DNA of 64,000 nt from Rhynchopus euleeides (GCA_963210315.1 OY723237.1:1240001-1304000), one strand, 5' to 3'. Counted from the stretch's first letter, positions 37,957 through 49,495 are shown. Notes: generated by a model not told the origin, from the sequence alone. Program-made: numbers and translations.

Positions 37957-39207
37957 TCACCACACCAGATATGCTGTACAAGGCGAGAGAGGAGGGGTAG
38001 GGGTGGCTCCGATGCTGGGGCGTGAAAAGGGGCCTGTCAGGAGGTACGACGGGAATATGTGATCCGCTTTATTCAGCACAGACACCGCTGCACGGAGAGG
38101 CGCAAACCCCTGCTCCACAGGCGGGGGCCCGCCGGTGAACATCGTGCTAAAGCCGAGATCGCGGCAGGAGTCCTCCGGCTCGACGTCCGGGGCAGAGGCT
38201 AGGTCACCCCCCTCCACGAGAAACCCCGTCACGCTGTCATAGCTCACGGAGGTTAGGAAGACCCGCGCCGACTGAAGGTATGTGTCGTAGAGTGCTGTCA
38301 TCTCCTCGCCCCGCAGCGTCAGAAGGGACCTCCGGGAGATGCGCTCCTCCTTCACGACGTAGAGCAGCTCATGCGCCTCGATAATGTACGCTGCGTCCGA
38401 AGGGGCAGGTGGCTTCGGGGCGTGCTGCCCCTCCCCGTCACACAGCGAGGGGTGGCGGCGCAGCGGGATGTGGAGCCGCTGCGCAGAGCGCGCAGCGGCG
38501 GTGGAAAGCAGCTTCCATGACTCACGCTCGCGCCGCAAGATGGTGGTGCGCTTCAGGGAGGCTTGAGAGTCGAGCACGCCGCGCTCCTCCCTCCCGAGCC
38601 ACAGGGAGTACACTGCGGCGCGGGAGGCGCGGCAGGCAGCAGCGAGGCAGAGGGTTGCCTGCAGGTGTTTGGCACGCACAGTCCACCGCTGAATGCTGAC
38701 GGTGCGGGTGGAGATGGCTGTCATGACAAACCGTTTGATGTTCTTCAGGGCTTCGACGCGTGGGGCGACCCTGACGCGGATGGCAGGGATGAGGCAGGAT
38801 ATGATGGCGCAGGCGCGTGCCTGGGAGGCAACCCCGCGGGCGTAGGCGGTGCGCCAGCTGCGTTGGATGACGCGCACAGCCTTGCGCCGCACGGCTTGTG
38901 ACTTCCGCTTGTCCTTCGCCCTCTCGGCCTCGTTGATCAGGTTTCGCGAGACCTGCAGCATCTGCACCGCCGCCTTTTTATTCGCGCCTGCTAAGGGGGA
39001 CACAGCAACCAGCTCCTCCGAATCCACAACCCCGACACGCGTGTAGTTCCGCAGCTCCTGCCAGTGCAATTCGGGACTCTTCTTCGGCTGCGTTGCCTTT
39101 TTCCCCCGCCGGGGGCCGGAGCCCGGCGTGCGCGACATATTGCTGGCATTGCTGGAGCGCCGCCGGTGCTTCCCGGCATCAAAGGCGCCGAGAAGCCCCT
39201 GATCCAT
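37957..39207 (-). CDS. IQ-motif protein, 416 aa, unit 3
   Basis: Identical protein to units 1 and 2. The upstream GTGGG array is down to six copies. Complete frame with no damage, although the spacer upstream of it has lost ~1.42 kb. Confidence 0.7.
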   Translation of the reverse strand: MDQGLLGAFDAGKHRRRSSNASNMSRTPGSGPRRGKKATQPKKSPELHWQELRNYTRVGVVDSEELVAVSPLAGANKKAAVQMLQVSRNLINEAERAKDKRKSQAVRRKAVRVIQRSWRTAYARGVASQARACAIISCLIPAIRVRVAPRVEALKNIKRFVMTAISTRTVSIQRWTVRAKHLQATLCLAAACRASRAAVYSLWLGREERGVLDSQASLKRTTILRRERESWKLLSTAAARSAQRLHIPLRRHPSLCDGEGQHAPKPPAPSDAAYIIEAHELLYVVKEERISRRSLLTLRGEEMTALYDTYLQSARVFLTSVSYDSVTGFLVEGGDLASAPDVEPEDSCRDLGFSTMFTGGPPPVEQGFAPLRAAVSVLNKADHIFPSYLLTGPFSRPSIGATPTPPLSPCTAYLVW

Positions 39208-39440
39208 CGCGGCAAACCGCCCCGCCCAGCGGTGCGCTGCGCCCGCCCCAGCGTGCGTGCCTCATGGGCTGGGGTGTCCCCTGTCCCACACACAGGGCGG
39301 CGATTCTGGCAATGTGTGTATCTGCTGGTTGCAAGTTGTTTTTGTGGTTGGCATACGGGAGATCCCCAGTTTGAAGTTTGAGCGAGGCGCAATCGGAGAT
39401 GCAGCAAGCTGAAAAGGGGCACAAGCGGGTATGGGAGGGG

Positions 39441-39470
39441 GTGGGGTGGGGTGGGGTGGGGTGGGGTGGG
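39441..39470. repeat. GTGGG minisatellite, 6 copies, unit 3
   Basis: Six perfect units at the orthologous position. Confidence 0.97.
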
Positions 39471-39690
39471 GCTTGGGCGAGGGCAGTCAGCAGCACTTTG
39501 TTTTAATTATAGAATTTGTCGTCAATAGGAATTTGCAGCCGGTAGCAGTAGTAGGTGATATGCCGCGTTGGGGCGCGGCACCTGACGTGCGCTGTGCTGT
39601 CGGGCTCCGGCTGGACAGCGCTGTCTAGACACAGTGCACGTCTGCTAGAAGAATGAAGGCAATGGCCAACATAGGAAATCAATATAGGCA

Positions 39691-39876
39691 TCACGCAGGG
39701 CAGCAGCAGAGCCAAAGAGAAGGTCCAGCACCCCTCACAACTGTGCCCACCACCAAGGAGGGACAAATGCCCTCAGTGAGGCGAAGCACGGCGTTCTGGA
39801 ATGTTGCGAGACCTTCCTTCGCGGCATAAGCATGTGCCCCCAACGAAGAGAGTGCGATGATGGCTTTTGTCTGCAG
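39691..39876 (-). pseudogene. Coding-like fragment without a start codon, unit 3
   Basis: Same 61-codon open stretch as in the other units. Confidence 0.22.
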
Positions 39877-40495
39877 GACGAGTCAACCGCAGATACGAGG
39901 TGGTACGGGTTTTCAGTTCTTTCCAGAGGTGGGGGTGGGGTGGGGAGACGGAAGGAGGGAGAGACGGAACATTATTCCCTGCAAAAAAACCCCCCCCCAC
40001 AGCCCAGATCCACCCGGTCTCCTTGGATGCCTCTCTCTCTCTCTGCAAAGGCCTGCCATCGGTTCATAGGGGGCATGGCATTCGCTGTGTCAAACTGTGT
40101 GAGCTTTGCCTTCCTCTTTTGAGAAGCGGTTCACTGCCCTGCATTTCGGAGCGAAGGCCCCCATAGACGTGACTTTTGTCCCGCACATCCAAGACGAAAA
40201 GGTGGGGGGGGGGGGTGGAGAGAGAGAGAGAGAGCTGTGCCTGATGGTAAAAATGAAAAATGGCACTGGGAGAGGAACGGGAAGAGGCATAGCGAGAGGG
40301 TGAGGCGGGATGGGGGTGGGGGTGGGGGTGGGGGTGGATGATAGTCAAAAAAAAGTGAAAAGGGCAAAAAACAAAACAAAAACGAAGGCCTCGCCGCACA
40401 CATCCACACATACCCCTCTCTCCCTTCCAGCAATTTGCGGGTATCCAATTTTCTTTTCTGGATAGTCGCAGCGCGGCGATCCCCCCCCCCCCCCC

Positions 40496-40711
40496 TAGGG
40501 TGGGTATACCCCTGTGAGAAAATGGGTATTTTCAGGACACGCTCTAAACACCTCTCAGCCCCTACCTGACACACGCACCGACCCCAAAGGGTGCCAGAAT
40601 GATATCCTGAGGCCACCAACACCATTTGTGGGGCCTTATGGGGTGTTTTTTGGGGTTCCGGAAAATTTGCCCACCGGTGGTTCCTGGTGGTACCGTAGGC
40701 CCACCTCTGTT
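40496..40711. mobile_element. Left-end remnant of the inverted-repeat element, unit 3
   Basis: Only the left ~216 bp remain. The sequence then jumps at cctctgtt (40704-40711) to what lies 1424 bp further on in unit 2, removing the rest of the element and its right flank. Confidence 0.7.
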
Positions 40712-43450
40712 CTCTGGCAAACCCGATAAAAAGTCAGACTATCTCAGAGGCGGCATGAAGAATGAAGGGTAGGCTTGAAGAAGGCATGAACAGGAAGGAA
40801 TACTATTCAATACTATTGGTGCCAACTATGGAATAGTTCAATACGGATTCATCGGGCTTGGGAAGGGGGGGGGGGGGTGGCAAAGCGGAAGAGCAGGAAA
40901 ACGACGGATGTCCTCCCCGAGAAGGGGAGGAGAGACGTTTGCCCGCCCCCTACAAGGCCCCCACTCCCCCCACTCCCACTCTATTGCCGTGATCCGTGAT
41001 AGTGATCACACGCCGAATACCCAAGCACCAACCACTCCACACGGGGTCATCAAGACGATGAGGGAATATCTGTCATGTCAGACGGAGTGTATCTCTGATG
41101 TGACGCTGAAAAGTATTTTTCACTACGCCCATCCACAAAAATTCACTCTCCCTTCATCCGTGATGCGACCCACTCAGCTTTGCGACAACGTGTCGGTGGT
41201 GGCAGAGGGGGGGGGCTGTGATGCCAAATGGTGGGGGGGAAAAGGGCCCGTGGAAAGAGAAAAAAAATGCCGCTGCAGCCCTGCCGCTCTGTCCTCCACT
41301 GATTGTGCTTCATCGGGTCTGCACCTCCAAACCCTCCTGCAGGATGGAGGCGGGGGGGCAGAAGTGAGCGTCATTTTTCTTTGCGCAAAAAAAAGAGGGG
41401 GGGTTGTGCGCGGAATTGAATTTGAAAACCAAAAAAAACGAAGTAACTTCGTAGTAGATCGGTAGAAATGGAACACTATCGACACATGTCACTCAACACG
41501 GGGGAATGGGGAGGGGAGAGGTTGTGGTGAAACGCACACACAAGAGAAAAAAAATAGGGATTTTCGTGGGTTTGGGGAGGGGCCGAATTGCTTTGTACAA
41601 AACGGAGCCACAAGCCCTCGTCCCTATTCTTTAGTGCGGAAATGAAGGGTGGAGAGGATTGATCTGTTCTTGCAAATAGAATGCCCTTCGGGTATTGACA
41701 CCGGGATGGCAGTTTGCAGACAGCACATAGTTGTAGCATTGCTACGACGGTTTTCAGGCATATGGGTGGGGTGGCATGCCACCATACACCTGCCTTTTTG
41801 TATCGGCTTTCCCCTTCGGGTCCCCGGGCATCTCCCTGTCACGGCGGATATGGCGCAGCCAACTCCAGGCATTCCTTTCGGCAACAGGATGAGGACATAC
41901 AACCTTGTTCGACTCTGCCCGACAAACACCATACAAAAGTAGAACTATCCCTGGCTGGGGCGGGGAGAGGCAGCCAGATCCGGAAATCAAGTAATACCCT
42001 GCGGGGGCCTTCGCTACCAGTCACTGCTCGTCACAGCTCATCAGTCAGTGAGGGGAAGTGGGCTGTGGCTCACTTTTTCTCACTCAGTCACACTTGGTAG
42101 CGAAGGCCCCCTGCGGGGGGTCGTCGCTACTGGGTGGTCGTCAGTTCATTTTTGGTACATTTCCGGTTGAGTTGGCTGAAACCTGACGAAGAGTGATGGA
42201 CAATATAACGATCCACCGCCGAAGACCCCCTGAGGATGCATATTGGGAAAGAAGATGCTTTCACTTCCAAGGCACACGATAGACCGGAGAGCGATAGATA
42301 GTTGCCTGCGGTGAAGGGCGAAACGGGAAATACGAGAAAAAGACCCCCCCGCACTCGCTGATTGGACAGCAGGTGCAAGGCGGTTTATCAGGGGAAGCAG
42401 TTTACGGGCTGCGACCCTGTATGTCGCCAAACACAGGGCCCAGAAGTGAGAGACACCGCAGGTCAGAAGCCGTCATGAGATGCAGCGTCACAAGTGGGGT
42501 TCATGTGGGTGACACAGATAGGTCAGGCCCACAGCGCGTCGAGGTTAGCGGAGAGGATGCCTTTGCCAGGGCGCAGAGAGTAACGAGCAGAAGGATGCAC
42601 GCGCCTCCATCAAACTGCTGAAAACAGGAAACACGGCGCTGCCAGGCACATCAGCAAACGATCCGAGAAGCCTCGGTCGGCGGAAAAGGAAAACGGGAAG
42701 TAGAGTGGGTGGTCGACGGCAAGTGATAGCCGTGTCACAAAAAGCAGAGACGCCGAAAGAAAAAAACATAATATATATGTCATCCAGCCGTGGCCAGCCA
42801 ACGGGCCTGTGAGTCTATAGTTTCTGACACAGGGTATTTGTTCGGAGAGCGACACGCCAACACGTGACAGATGGACCCCAGGGGATCCCGAAACCGAGAG
42901 GTCCCCGAGGAGAGGGCACAGCCGGAAGGAGGGACAAGCGGAAAGATGAAGCGGGGCGTCTGGAAAGGGAGGAGGGGCGAAAGGGGGGGTTTGATCGGCG
43001 AGAGTGAATGGAAAAGTGAGTCTCCCAGCACCTTCCTGCAATGTTACGCCTTGTTGTAGTCAGAAAACCAGAAATGTTGTACAGGGCAGGGGAGAAAGGG
43101 GGGGGGGGGTCGTCGGTCACGACACCACACACAGCGGCAGCGGGAGTGGGATTTCCTGCATGATCCTGCGTTGGTAGCACAGCAAGACGCAGAAGGAAGA
43201 GAGTAGTCCCCAGCGAGATGGTACGGGGAACCGGAGTGACGAGACAGCGTGAATCATAGAAAAGGGAAAAGGACTGGGGAAGCGGGTGGAGGACACAACG
43301 ACAAAGTCGTGCGAGTCGTCAGCACGAGGTGACAGCAACACAAGGCACGCCGCCAGGAAGGAAAGCACAAAGCTTTCACACAGGTACAGGAGGTGTCAGC
43401 GGGAAAACATGGGCTGCACGCAGAGGTGTCCGAAAAGAACGACGTCACCG
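40712..43450. other. Intergenic region 3' of inhibitor gene D, unit 3
   Basis: Begins directly at the deletion junction, so the first ~290 bp of the unit 2 counterpart are absent. It includes the hairpin and the IQ-tail relic (about 42989-43083). No supported gene. Confidence 0.6.
42003..42111. repeat. Inverted repeat, unit 3
   Basis: Same 17-bp arms at 42003-42019 and 42095-42111. Confidence 0.85.
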
Positions 43451-46400
43451 CTACGGCGACACACAAGGGAGGCACGGCTTGTCGGAGCACATCATGCGGG
43501 TGCACGCCACCTTCCCGTTGTTGCACTTGCAGTCGTTGCAGTGGTTGTTCTTCTCACCCTTGCCGGTCCAGCCGTCAGCGACAATGGTACCGCACTCCAG
43601 CGTGCAGGAAGCAGGGACAGGAACAGGGGCGTCACACGGCTTGTCGGAGCACATCATGCGGGTGCACGCCACCTTCCCGTTGTTGCACTTGCAGTCGTTG
43701 CAGTGGTTGTTCCTCTCACCCTTGCCGGTCCAGCCGTCAGCGACAATGGTGCCACACTCCAGCGTGCAGGAAGCAGGGACAGGAACAGGGGCGTCGCACG
43801 GCTTGTCGGAGCACATCATGCGGGTGCACGCCACCTTCCCGTTGTTGCACTTGCAGTCGTTGCAGTGGTTGTTCCTCTCACCCTTGCCGGTCCAGCCGTC
43901 AGCGACAATGGTGCCACACTCCAGCGTGCAGGAAGCAGGGACAGGAACAGGGGCGTCGCACGGCTTGTCGGAGCACATCATGCGGGTGCACGCCACCAGC
44001 CCGTTGTTGCACTTGCAGTCGTTGCAGTGGTTGCGCTTCTCACCCTTGCCGGTCCAGCCGTCAGCGACAATGGTACCGCACTCCAGCGTGCAGGAAGCAG
44101 GGACAGGAACAGGGGCGTCGCACGGCTTGTCGGAGCACATCATGCGGGTGCACGCCACCAGCCCGTTGTTGCACTTGCAGTCGTTGCAGTGGTTGCGCTT
44201 CTCACCCTTGCCGGTCCAGCCGTCAGCGACAATGGTACCGCACTCCAGCGTGCAGGAAGCAGGGACAGGAACAGGGGCGTCGCACGGCTTGTCGGAGCAC
44301 ATCATGCGGGTGCACGCCACCTTCCCGTTGTTGCACTTGCAGTCGTTGCAGTGGTTGCGCTTCTCACCCTTGCCGGTCCAGCCGTCAGCGACAATGGTGC
44401 CACACTCCAGCGTGCAGGAAGCAGGGACAGGAACAGGGGCGTCGCACGGCTTGTCGGAGCACATCATGCGGGTGCACGCCACCAGCCCGTTGTTGCACTT
44501 GCAGTCGTTGCAGTGGTTGTTCTTCTCACCCTTGCCGGTCCAGCCGTCAGCGACAATGGTGCCACACTCCAGCGTGCAGGAAGCAGGGACAGGAACAGGG
44601 GCGTCGCACGGCTTGTCGGAGCACATCATGCGGGTGCACGCCACCTTCCCGTTGTTGCACTTGCAGTCGTTGCAGTGGTTGCGCTTCTCACCCTTGCCAG
44701 TCCAGCCGTCAGCGACAATGGTGCCACACTCCAGCGTGCAGGAAGCAGGGACAGGAACAGGGGCGTCGCACGGCTTGTCGGAGCACATCATGCGGGTGCA
44801 CGCCACCAGCCCGTTGTTGCACTTGCAGTCGTTGCAGTGGTTGCGCTTCTCACCCTTGCCGGTCCAGCCGTCAGCGACAATGGTACCGCACTCCAGCGTG
44901 CAGGAAGCAGGGACAGGAACAGGGGCGTCGCACGGCTTGTCGGAGCACATCATGCGGGTGCACGCCACCAGCCCGTTGTTGCACTTGCAGTCGTTGCAGT
45001 GGTTGCGCTTCTCACCCTTGCCGGTCCAGCCGTCAGCGACAATGGTACCGCACTCCAGCGTGCAGGAAGCAGGGACAGGAACAGGGGCGTCACACGGCTT
45101 GTCGGAGCACATCATGCGGGTGCACGCCACCAGCCCGTTGTTGCACTTGCAGTCGTTGCAGTGGTTGCGCTTCTCACCCTTGCCGGTCCAGCCGTCAGCG
45201 ACAATGGTACCGCACTCCAGCGTGCAGGAAGCAGGGACAGGAACAGGGGCGTCGCACGGCTTGTCGGAGCACATCATGCGGGTGCACGCCACTTTCCCGT
45301 TGTTGCACTTGCAGTAGTTGCAGTGGTTGCGCTTCTCACCCTTGCCGGTCCAGCCGTCAGCGACAATGGTACCGCACTCCAGCGTGCAGGAAGCAGGGAC
45401 AGGAACAGGGGCGTCGCACGGCTTGTCGGAGCACATCATGCGGGTGCACGCCACCTTCCCGTTGTTGCACTTGCAGTAGTTGCAGTGGTTGCGCTTCTCA
45501 CCCTTGCCGGTCCAGCCGTCAGCGACAATGGTGCCACACTCCAGCGTGCAGGAAGCAGGGACAGGAACAGGGGCGTCGCACGGCTTGTCGGAGCACATCA
45601 TGCGGGTGCACGCCACGAGCCCGTTGTTGCACTTGCAGTCGTTGCAGTGGTTGCGCTTCTCACCCTTGCCGGTCCAGCCGTCAGCGACAATGGTGCCACA
45701 CTCCAGCGTGCAGGAAGCAGGCACAGGAACAGGGGCGTCGCACGGCTTGTCGGAGCACATCATGCGGGTGCACGCCACCTTCCCGTTGTTGCACTTGCAG
45801 TCGTTGCAGTGGTTGTTCTTCTCACCCTTGCCGGTCCAGCCGTCAGCGACAATGGTGCCACACTCCAGCGTGCAGTAAGCAGGGACAGGAACAGGGGCGT
45901 CGCACGGCTTGTCGGAGCACATCATGCGGGTGCACGCCACCAGCCCGTTGTTGCACTTGCAGTCGTTGCAGTGGTTGCGCTTCTCACCCTTGCCGGTCCA
46001 GCCGTCAGCGACAATGGTACCGCACTCCAGCGTGCAGGAAGCAGGGACAGGAACAGGGGCGTCGCACGGCTTGTCGGAGCACATCATGCGGGTGCACGCC
46101 ACATTCCCGTTGTTGCACTTGCAGTAGTTGCAGTGGTTGCGCTTCTCACCCTTGCCGGTCCAGCCGTCAGCGACAATGGTACCGCACTCCAGCGTGCAGG
46201 AAGCAGGGACAGGAACAGGGGCGTCGCACGGCTTGTCGGAGCACATCATGCGGGTGCACGCCACCTTCCCGTTGTTGCACTTGCAGTAGTTGCAGTGGTT
46301 GCGCTTCTCACCCTTGCCGGTCCAGCCGTCAGCGACAATGGTGCCACACTCCAGCGTGCAGGAAGCAGGGACAGGAACAGGGGCGTCGCACGGCTTGTCG

Positions 46401-49400
46401 GAGCACATCATGCGGGTGCACGCCACCAGCCCGTTGTTGCACTTGCAGTCGTTGCAGTGGTTGCGCTTCTCACCCTTGCCGGTCCAGCCGTCAGCGACAA
46501 TGGTGCCACACTCCAGCGTGCAGGAAGCAGGCACAGGAACAGGGGCGTCGCACGGCTTGTCGGAGCACATCATGCGGGTGCACGCCACCTTCCCGTTGTT
46601 GCACTTGCAGTCGTTGCAGTGGTTGTTCTTCTCACCCTTGCCGGTCCAGCCGTCAGCGACAATGGTGCCACACTCCAGCGTGCAGGAAGCAGGGACAGGA
46701 ACAGGGGCGTCGCACGGCTTGTCGGAGCACATCATGCGGGTGCACGCCACCAGCCCGTTGTTGCACTTGCAGTCGTTGCAGTGGTTGCGCTTCTCACCCT
46801 TGCCGGTCCAGCCGTCAGCGACAATGGTACCGCACTCCAGCGTGCAGGAAGCAGGGACAGGAACAGGGGCGTCGCACGGCTTGTCGGAGCACATCATGCG
46901 GGTGCACGCCACCTTCCCGTTGTTGCACTTGCAGTCGTTGCAGTGGTTGCGCTTCTCACCCTTGCCGGTCCAGCCGTCAGCGACAATGGTACCGCACTCC
47001 AGCGTGCAGGAAGCAGGGACAGGAACAGGGGCGTCGCACGGCTTGTCGGAGCACATCATGCGGGTGCACGCCACCTTCCCGTTGTTGCACTTGCAGTAGT
47101 TGCAGTGGTTGCGCTTCTCACCCTTGCCGGTCCAGCCGTCAGCGACAATGGTGCCACACTCCAGCGTGCAGGAAGCAGGGACAGGAACAGGGGCGTCGCA
47201 CGGCTTGTCGGAGCACATCATGCGGGTGCACGCCACCAGCCCGTTGTTGCACTTGCAGTCGTTGCAGTGGTTGCGCTTCTCACCCTTGCCGGTCCAGCCG
47301 TCAGCGACAATGGTACCGCACTCCAGCGTGCAGGAAGCAGGGACAGGAACAGGGGTGTCGCACGGCTTGTCGGAGCACATCATGCGGGTGCACGCCACCA
47401 GCCCGTTGTTGCACTTGCAGTCGTTGCAGTGGTTGCGCTTCTCACCCTTGCCGGTCCAGCCGTCAGCGACAATGGTACCGCACTCCAGCGTGCAGGAAGC
47501 AGGGACAGGAACAGGGGCGTCGCACGGCTTGTCGGAGCACATCATGCGGGTGCACGCCACCAGCCCGTTGTTGCACTTGCAGTCGTTGCAGTGGTTGCGC
47601 TTCTCACCCTTGCCGGTCCAGCCGTCAGCGACAATGGTACCGCACTCCAGCGTGCAGGAAGCAGGGACAGGAACAGGGGTGTCGCACGGCTTGTCGGAGC
47701 ACATCATGCGGGTGCACGCCACCAGCCCGTTGTTGCACTTGCAGTCGTTGCAGTGGTTGCGCTTCTCACCCTTGCCGGTCCAGCCGTCAGCGACAATGGT
47801 ACCGCACTCCAGCGTGCAGGAAGCAGGGACAGGAACAGGGGCGTCGCACGGCTTGTCGGAGCACATCATGCGGGTGCACGCCACCAGCCCGTTGTTGCAC
47901 TTGCAGTCGTTGCAGTGGTTGCGCTTCTCACCCTTGCCGGTCCAGCCGTCAGCGACAATGGTACCGCACTCCAGCGTGCAGGAAGCAGGGACAGGAACAG
48001 GGGCGTCGCACGGCTTGTCGGAGCACATCATGCGGGTGCACGCCACCAGCCCGTTGTTGCACTTGCAGTCGTTGCAGTGGTTGCGCTTCTCACCCTTGCC
48101 GGTCCAGCCGTCAGCGACAATGGTACCGCACTCCAGCGTGCAGGAAGCAGGGACAGGAACAGGGGTGTCGCACGGCTTGTCGGAGCACATCATGCGGGTG
48201 CACGCCACCAGCCCGTTGTTGCACTTACAGTCGTTGCAGTGGTTGCGGTTCTCACCCTTGCCGGTCCAGCCGTCAGCGACAATGGTGCCACACTCCAGCG
48301 TGCAGGAAGCAGGGACAGGAACAGGGGCGTCACACGGCTTGTCGGAGCACATCATGCGGTTGCACGCCACCTTCCCGTTGTTGCACTTGCAGTCGTTGCA
48401 GTGGTTGCGCTTCTCACCCTTGCCGGTCCAGCCGTCAGCGACAATGGTGCCACACTCCAGCGTGCAGGAAGCAGGGACAGGAACAGGGGCGTCGCACGGC
48501 TTGTCGGAGCACATCATGCGGTTGCACGCCACCTTCCCGTTGTTGCACTTACAGTCGTTGCAGTGGTTGCGGTTCTCACCCTTGCCGGTCCAGCCGTCAG
48601 CGACAATGGTGCCACACTCCAGCGTGCAGGAAGCAGGGACAGGAACAGGGGCGTCGCACGGCTTGTCGGAGCACATCATGCGGGTGCACGCCACCAGCCC
48701 GTTGTTGCACTTGCAGGCGTTGCAGTGGTTGCGCTTCTCACCCTTGCCGGTCCAGCCGTCCGCGACAATGGTACCGCACTCCAGCGTGCAGGAAGCAGGG
48801 ACAGGAACAGGGGCGTCGCACGGCTTGTCGGAGCACATCATGCGGGTGCACGCCACCTTCCCGTTGTTGCACTTGCAGTCGTTGCAGTGGTTGCGCTTCT
48901 CACCCTTGCCGGTCCAGCCGTCAGCGACAATGGTACCGCACTCCAGCGTGCAGGAAGCAGGGACAGGAACAGGGGCGTCACACGGCTTGTCGGAGCACAT
49001 CATGCGGGTGCACGCCACCTTCCCGTTGTTGCACTTGCAGTAGTTGCAGTGGTTGCGCTTCTCACCCTTGCCGGTCCAGCCGTCAGCGACAATGGTACCG
49101 CACTCCAGCGTGCAGGAAGCAGGGACAGGAACAGGGGTGTCGCACGGCTTGTCGGAGCACATCATGCGGGTGCACGCCACCAGCCCGTTGTTGCACTTGC
49201 AGTCGTTGCAGTGGTTGTTCTTCTCACCCTTGCCGGTCCAGCCGTCAGCGACAATGGTGCCACACTCCAGCGTGCAGGAAGCAGGGACAGGAACAGGGGC
49301 GTCGCACGGCTTGTCGGAGCACATCATGCGGGTGCACGCCACCTTCCCGTTGTTGCACTTGCAGTCGTTGCAGTGGTTGTTCTTCTCACCCTTGCCGGTC

Positions 49401-49495
49401 CAGCCGTCAGCCACAACGGTGCCGCACTCGAGTGTGCAGCTCTTCTCAACTGTTGCTGTCACCGTGACGAGTATGATGGAAATGATGGACATCAT
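43451..49495 (-). CDS. Giant secreted pacifastin-like multidomain protease inhibitor, copy D (37 repeats, 2014 aa)
   Basis: It has the same repeat number as copy C but not the same arrangement. Near the 3' end it has two consecutive GERNNHC repeats where C has one. In the middle it has private singletons: AYCTLECG instead of ASCTLECG (near 45870) and GNVACT (near 46100). Its first modules carry the PCDT/NNGLVAC/HCNYCKC combination seen in copies A and B rather than that of C. The equal count of 37 therefore results from offsetting gains and losses. The two ACNRMMC repeats (near 48358 and 48521) are shared with C, placing C and D as closest relatives over most of the array. Signal peptide and terminal LPCVSP are unchanged. 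The reading frame is uninterrupted. Confidence 0.88.
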   Translation of the reverse strand: MMSIISIILVTVTATVEKSCTLECGTVVADGWTGKGEKNNHCNDCKCNNGKVACTRMMCSDKPCDAPVPVPASCTLECGTIVADGWTGKGEKNNHCNDCKCNNGLVACTRMMCSDKPCDTPVPVPASCTLECGTIVADGWTGKGEKRNHCNYCKCNNGKVACTRMMCSDKPCDAPVPVPASCTLECGTIVADGWTGKGEKRNHCNDCKCNNGKVACTRMMCSDKPCDAPVPVPASCTLECGTIVADGWTGKGEKRNHCNACKCNNGLVACTRMMCSDKPCDAPVPVPASCTLECGTIVADGWTGKGENRNHCNDCKCNNGKVACNRMMCSDKPCDAPVPVPASCTLECGTIVADGWTGKGEKRNHCNDCKCNNGKVACNRMMCSDKPCDAPVPVPASCTLECGTIVADGWTGKGENRNHCNDCKCNNGLVACTRMMCSDKPCDTPVPVPASCTLECGTIVADGWTGKGEKRNHCNDCKCNNGLVACTRMMCSDKPCDAPVPVPASCTLECGTIVADGWTGKGEKRNHCNDCKCNNGLVACTRMMCSDKPCDAPVPVPASCTLECGTIVADGWTGKGEKRNHCNDCKCNNGLVACTRMMCSDKPCDTPVPVPASCTLECGTIVADGWTGKGEKRNHCNDCKCNNGLVACTRMMCSDKPCDAPVPVPASCTLECGTIVADGWTGKGEKRNHCNDCKCNNGLVACTRMMCSDKPCDTPVPVPASCTLECGTIVADGWTGKGEKRNHCNDCKCNNGLVACTRMMCSDKPCDAPVPVPASCTLECGTIVADGWTGKGEKRNHCNYCKCNNGKVACTRMMCSDKPCDAPVPVPASCTLECGTIVADGWTGKGEKRNHCNDCKCNNGKVACTRMMCSDKPCDAPVPVPASCTLECGTIVADGWTGKGEKRNHCNDCKCNNGLVACTRMMCSDKPCDAPVPVPASCTLECGTIVADGWTGKGEKNNHCNDCKCNNGKVACTRMMCSDKPCDAPVPVPASCTLECGTIVADGWTGKGEKRNHCNDCKCNNGLVACTRMMCSDKPCDAPVPVPASCTLECGTIVADGWTGKGEKRNHCNYCKCNNGKVACTRMMCSDKPCDAPVPVPASCTLECGTIVADGWTGKGEKRNHCNYCKCNNGNVACTRMMCSDKPCDAPVPVPASCTLECGTIVADGWTGKGEKRNHCNDCKCNNGLVACTRMMCSDKPCDAPVPVPAYCTLECGTIVADGWTGKGEKNNHCNDCKCNNGKVACTRMMCSDKPCDAPVPVPASCTLECGTIVADGWTGKGEKRNHCNDCKCNNGLVACTRMMCSDKPCDAPVPVPASCTLECGTIVADGWTGKGEKRNHCNYCKCNNGKVACTRMMCSDKPCDAPVPVPASCTLECGTIVADGWTGKGEKRNHCNYCKCNNGKVACTRMMCSDKPCDAPVPVPASCTLECGTIVADGWTGKGEKRNHCNDCKCNNGLVACTRMMCSDKPCDAPVPVPASCTLECGTIVADGWTGKGEKRNHCNDCKCNNGLVACTRMMCSDKPCDAPVPVPASCTLECGTIVADGWTGKGEKRNHCNDCKCNNGLVACTRMMCSDKPCDAPVPVPASCTLECGTIVADGWTGKGEKRNHCNDCKCNNGKVACTRMMCSDKPCDAPVPVPASCTLECGTIVADGWTGKGEKNNHCNDCKCNNGLVACTRMMCSDKPCDAPVPVPASCTLECGTIVADGWTGKGEKRNHCNDCKCNNGKVACTRMMCSDKPCDAPVPVPASCTLECGTIVADGWTGKGEKRNHCNDCKCNNGLVACTRMMCSDKPCDAPVPVPASCTLECGTIVADGWTGKGEKRNHCNDCKCNNGLVACTRMMCSDKPCDAPVPVPASCTLECGTIVADGWTGKGERNNHCNDCKCNNGKVACTRMMCSDKPCDAPVPVPASCTLECGTIVADGWTGKGERNNHCNDCKCNNGKVACTRMMCSDKPCDAPVPVPASCTLECGTIVADGWTGKGEKNNHCNDCKCNNGKVACTRMMCSDKPCLPCVSP
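43472..49441. repeat. 162-bp coding repeat array, copy D (37 units)
   Basis: Thirty-seven in-frame units. Linker variants ggtgtcgc near 47355, 47679 and 48165 are spaced 324 then 486 bp apart, so relative to copy C one extra repeat has been inserted in this stretch. Confidence 0.95.

Larger units (their letters stand above)
39208..40495. other. Intergenic region 5' of IQ gene, unit 3
   Basis: Shorter minisatellite, a 2-bp loss at 40085 (cgctgtgtc versus cgctctgtgtc), a shorter poly-G near 40203, and four GGGGGT units near 40313 instead of three. No supported gene. Confidence 0.65.

Noticed and set aside
45870-45885. Premature stop in copy D (TAA on plus strand)
   Set aside because: The stop is only in an antisense frame; in the real frame the change is Ser to Tyr.
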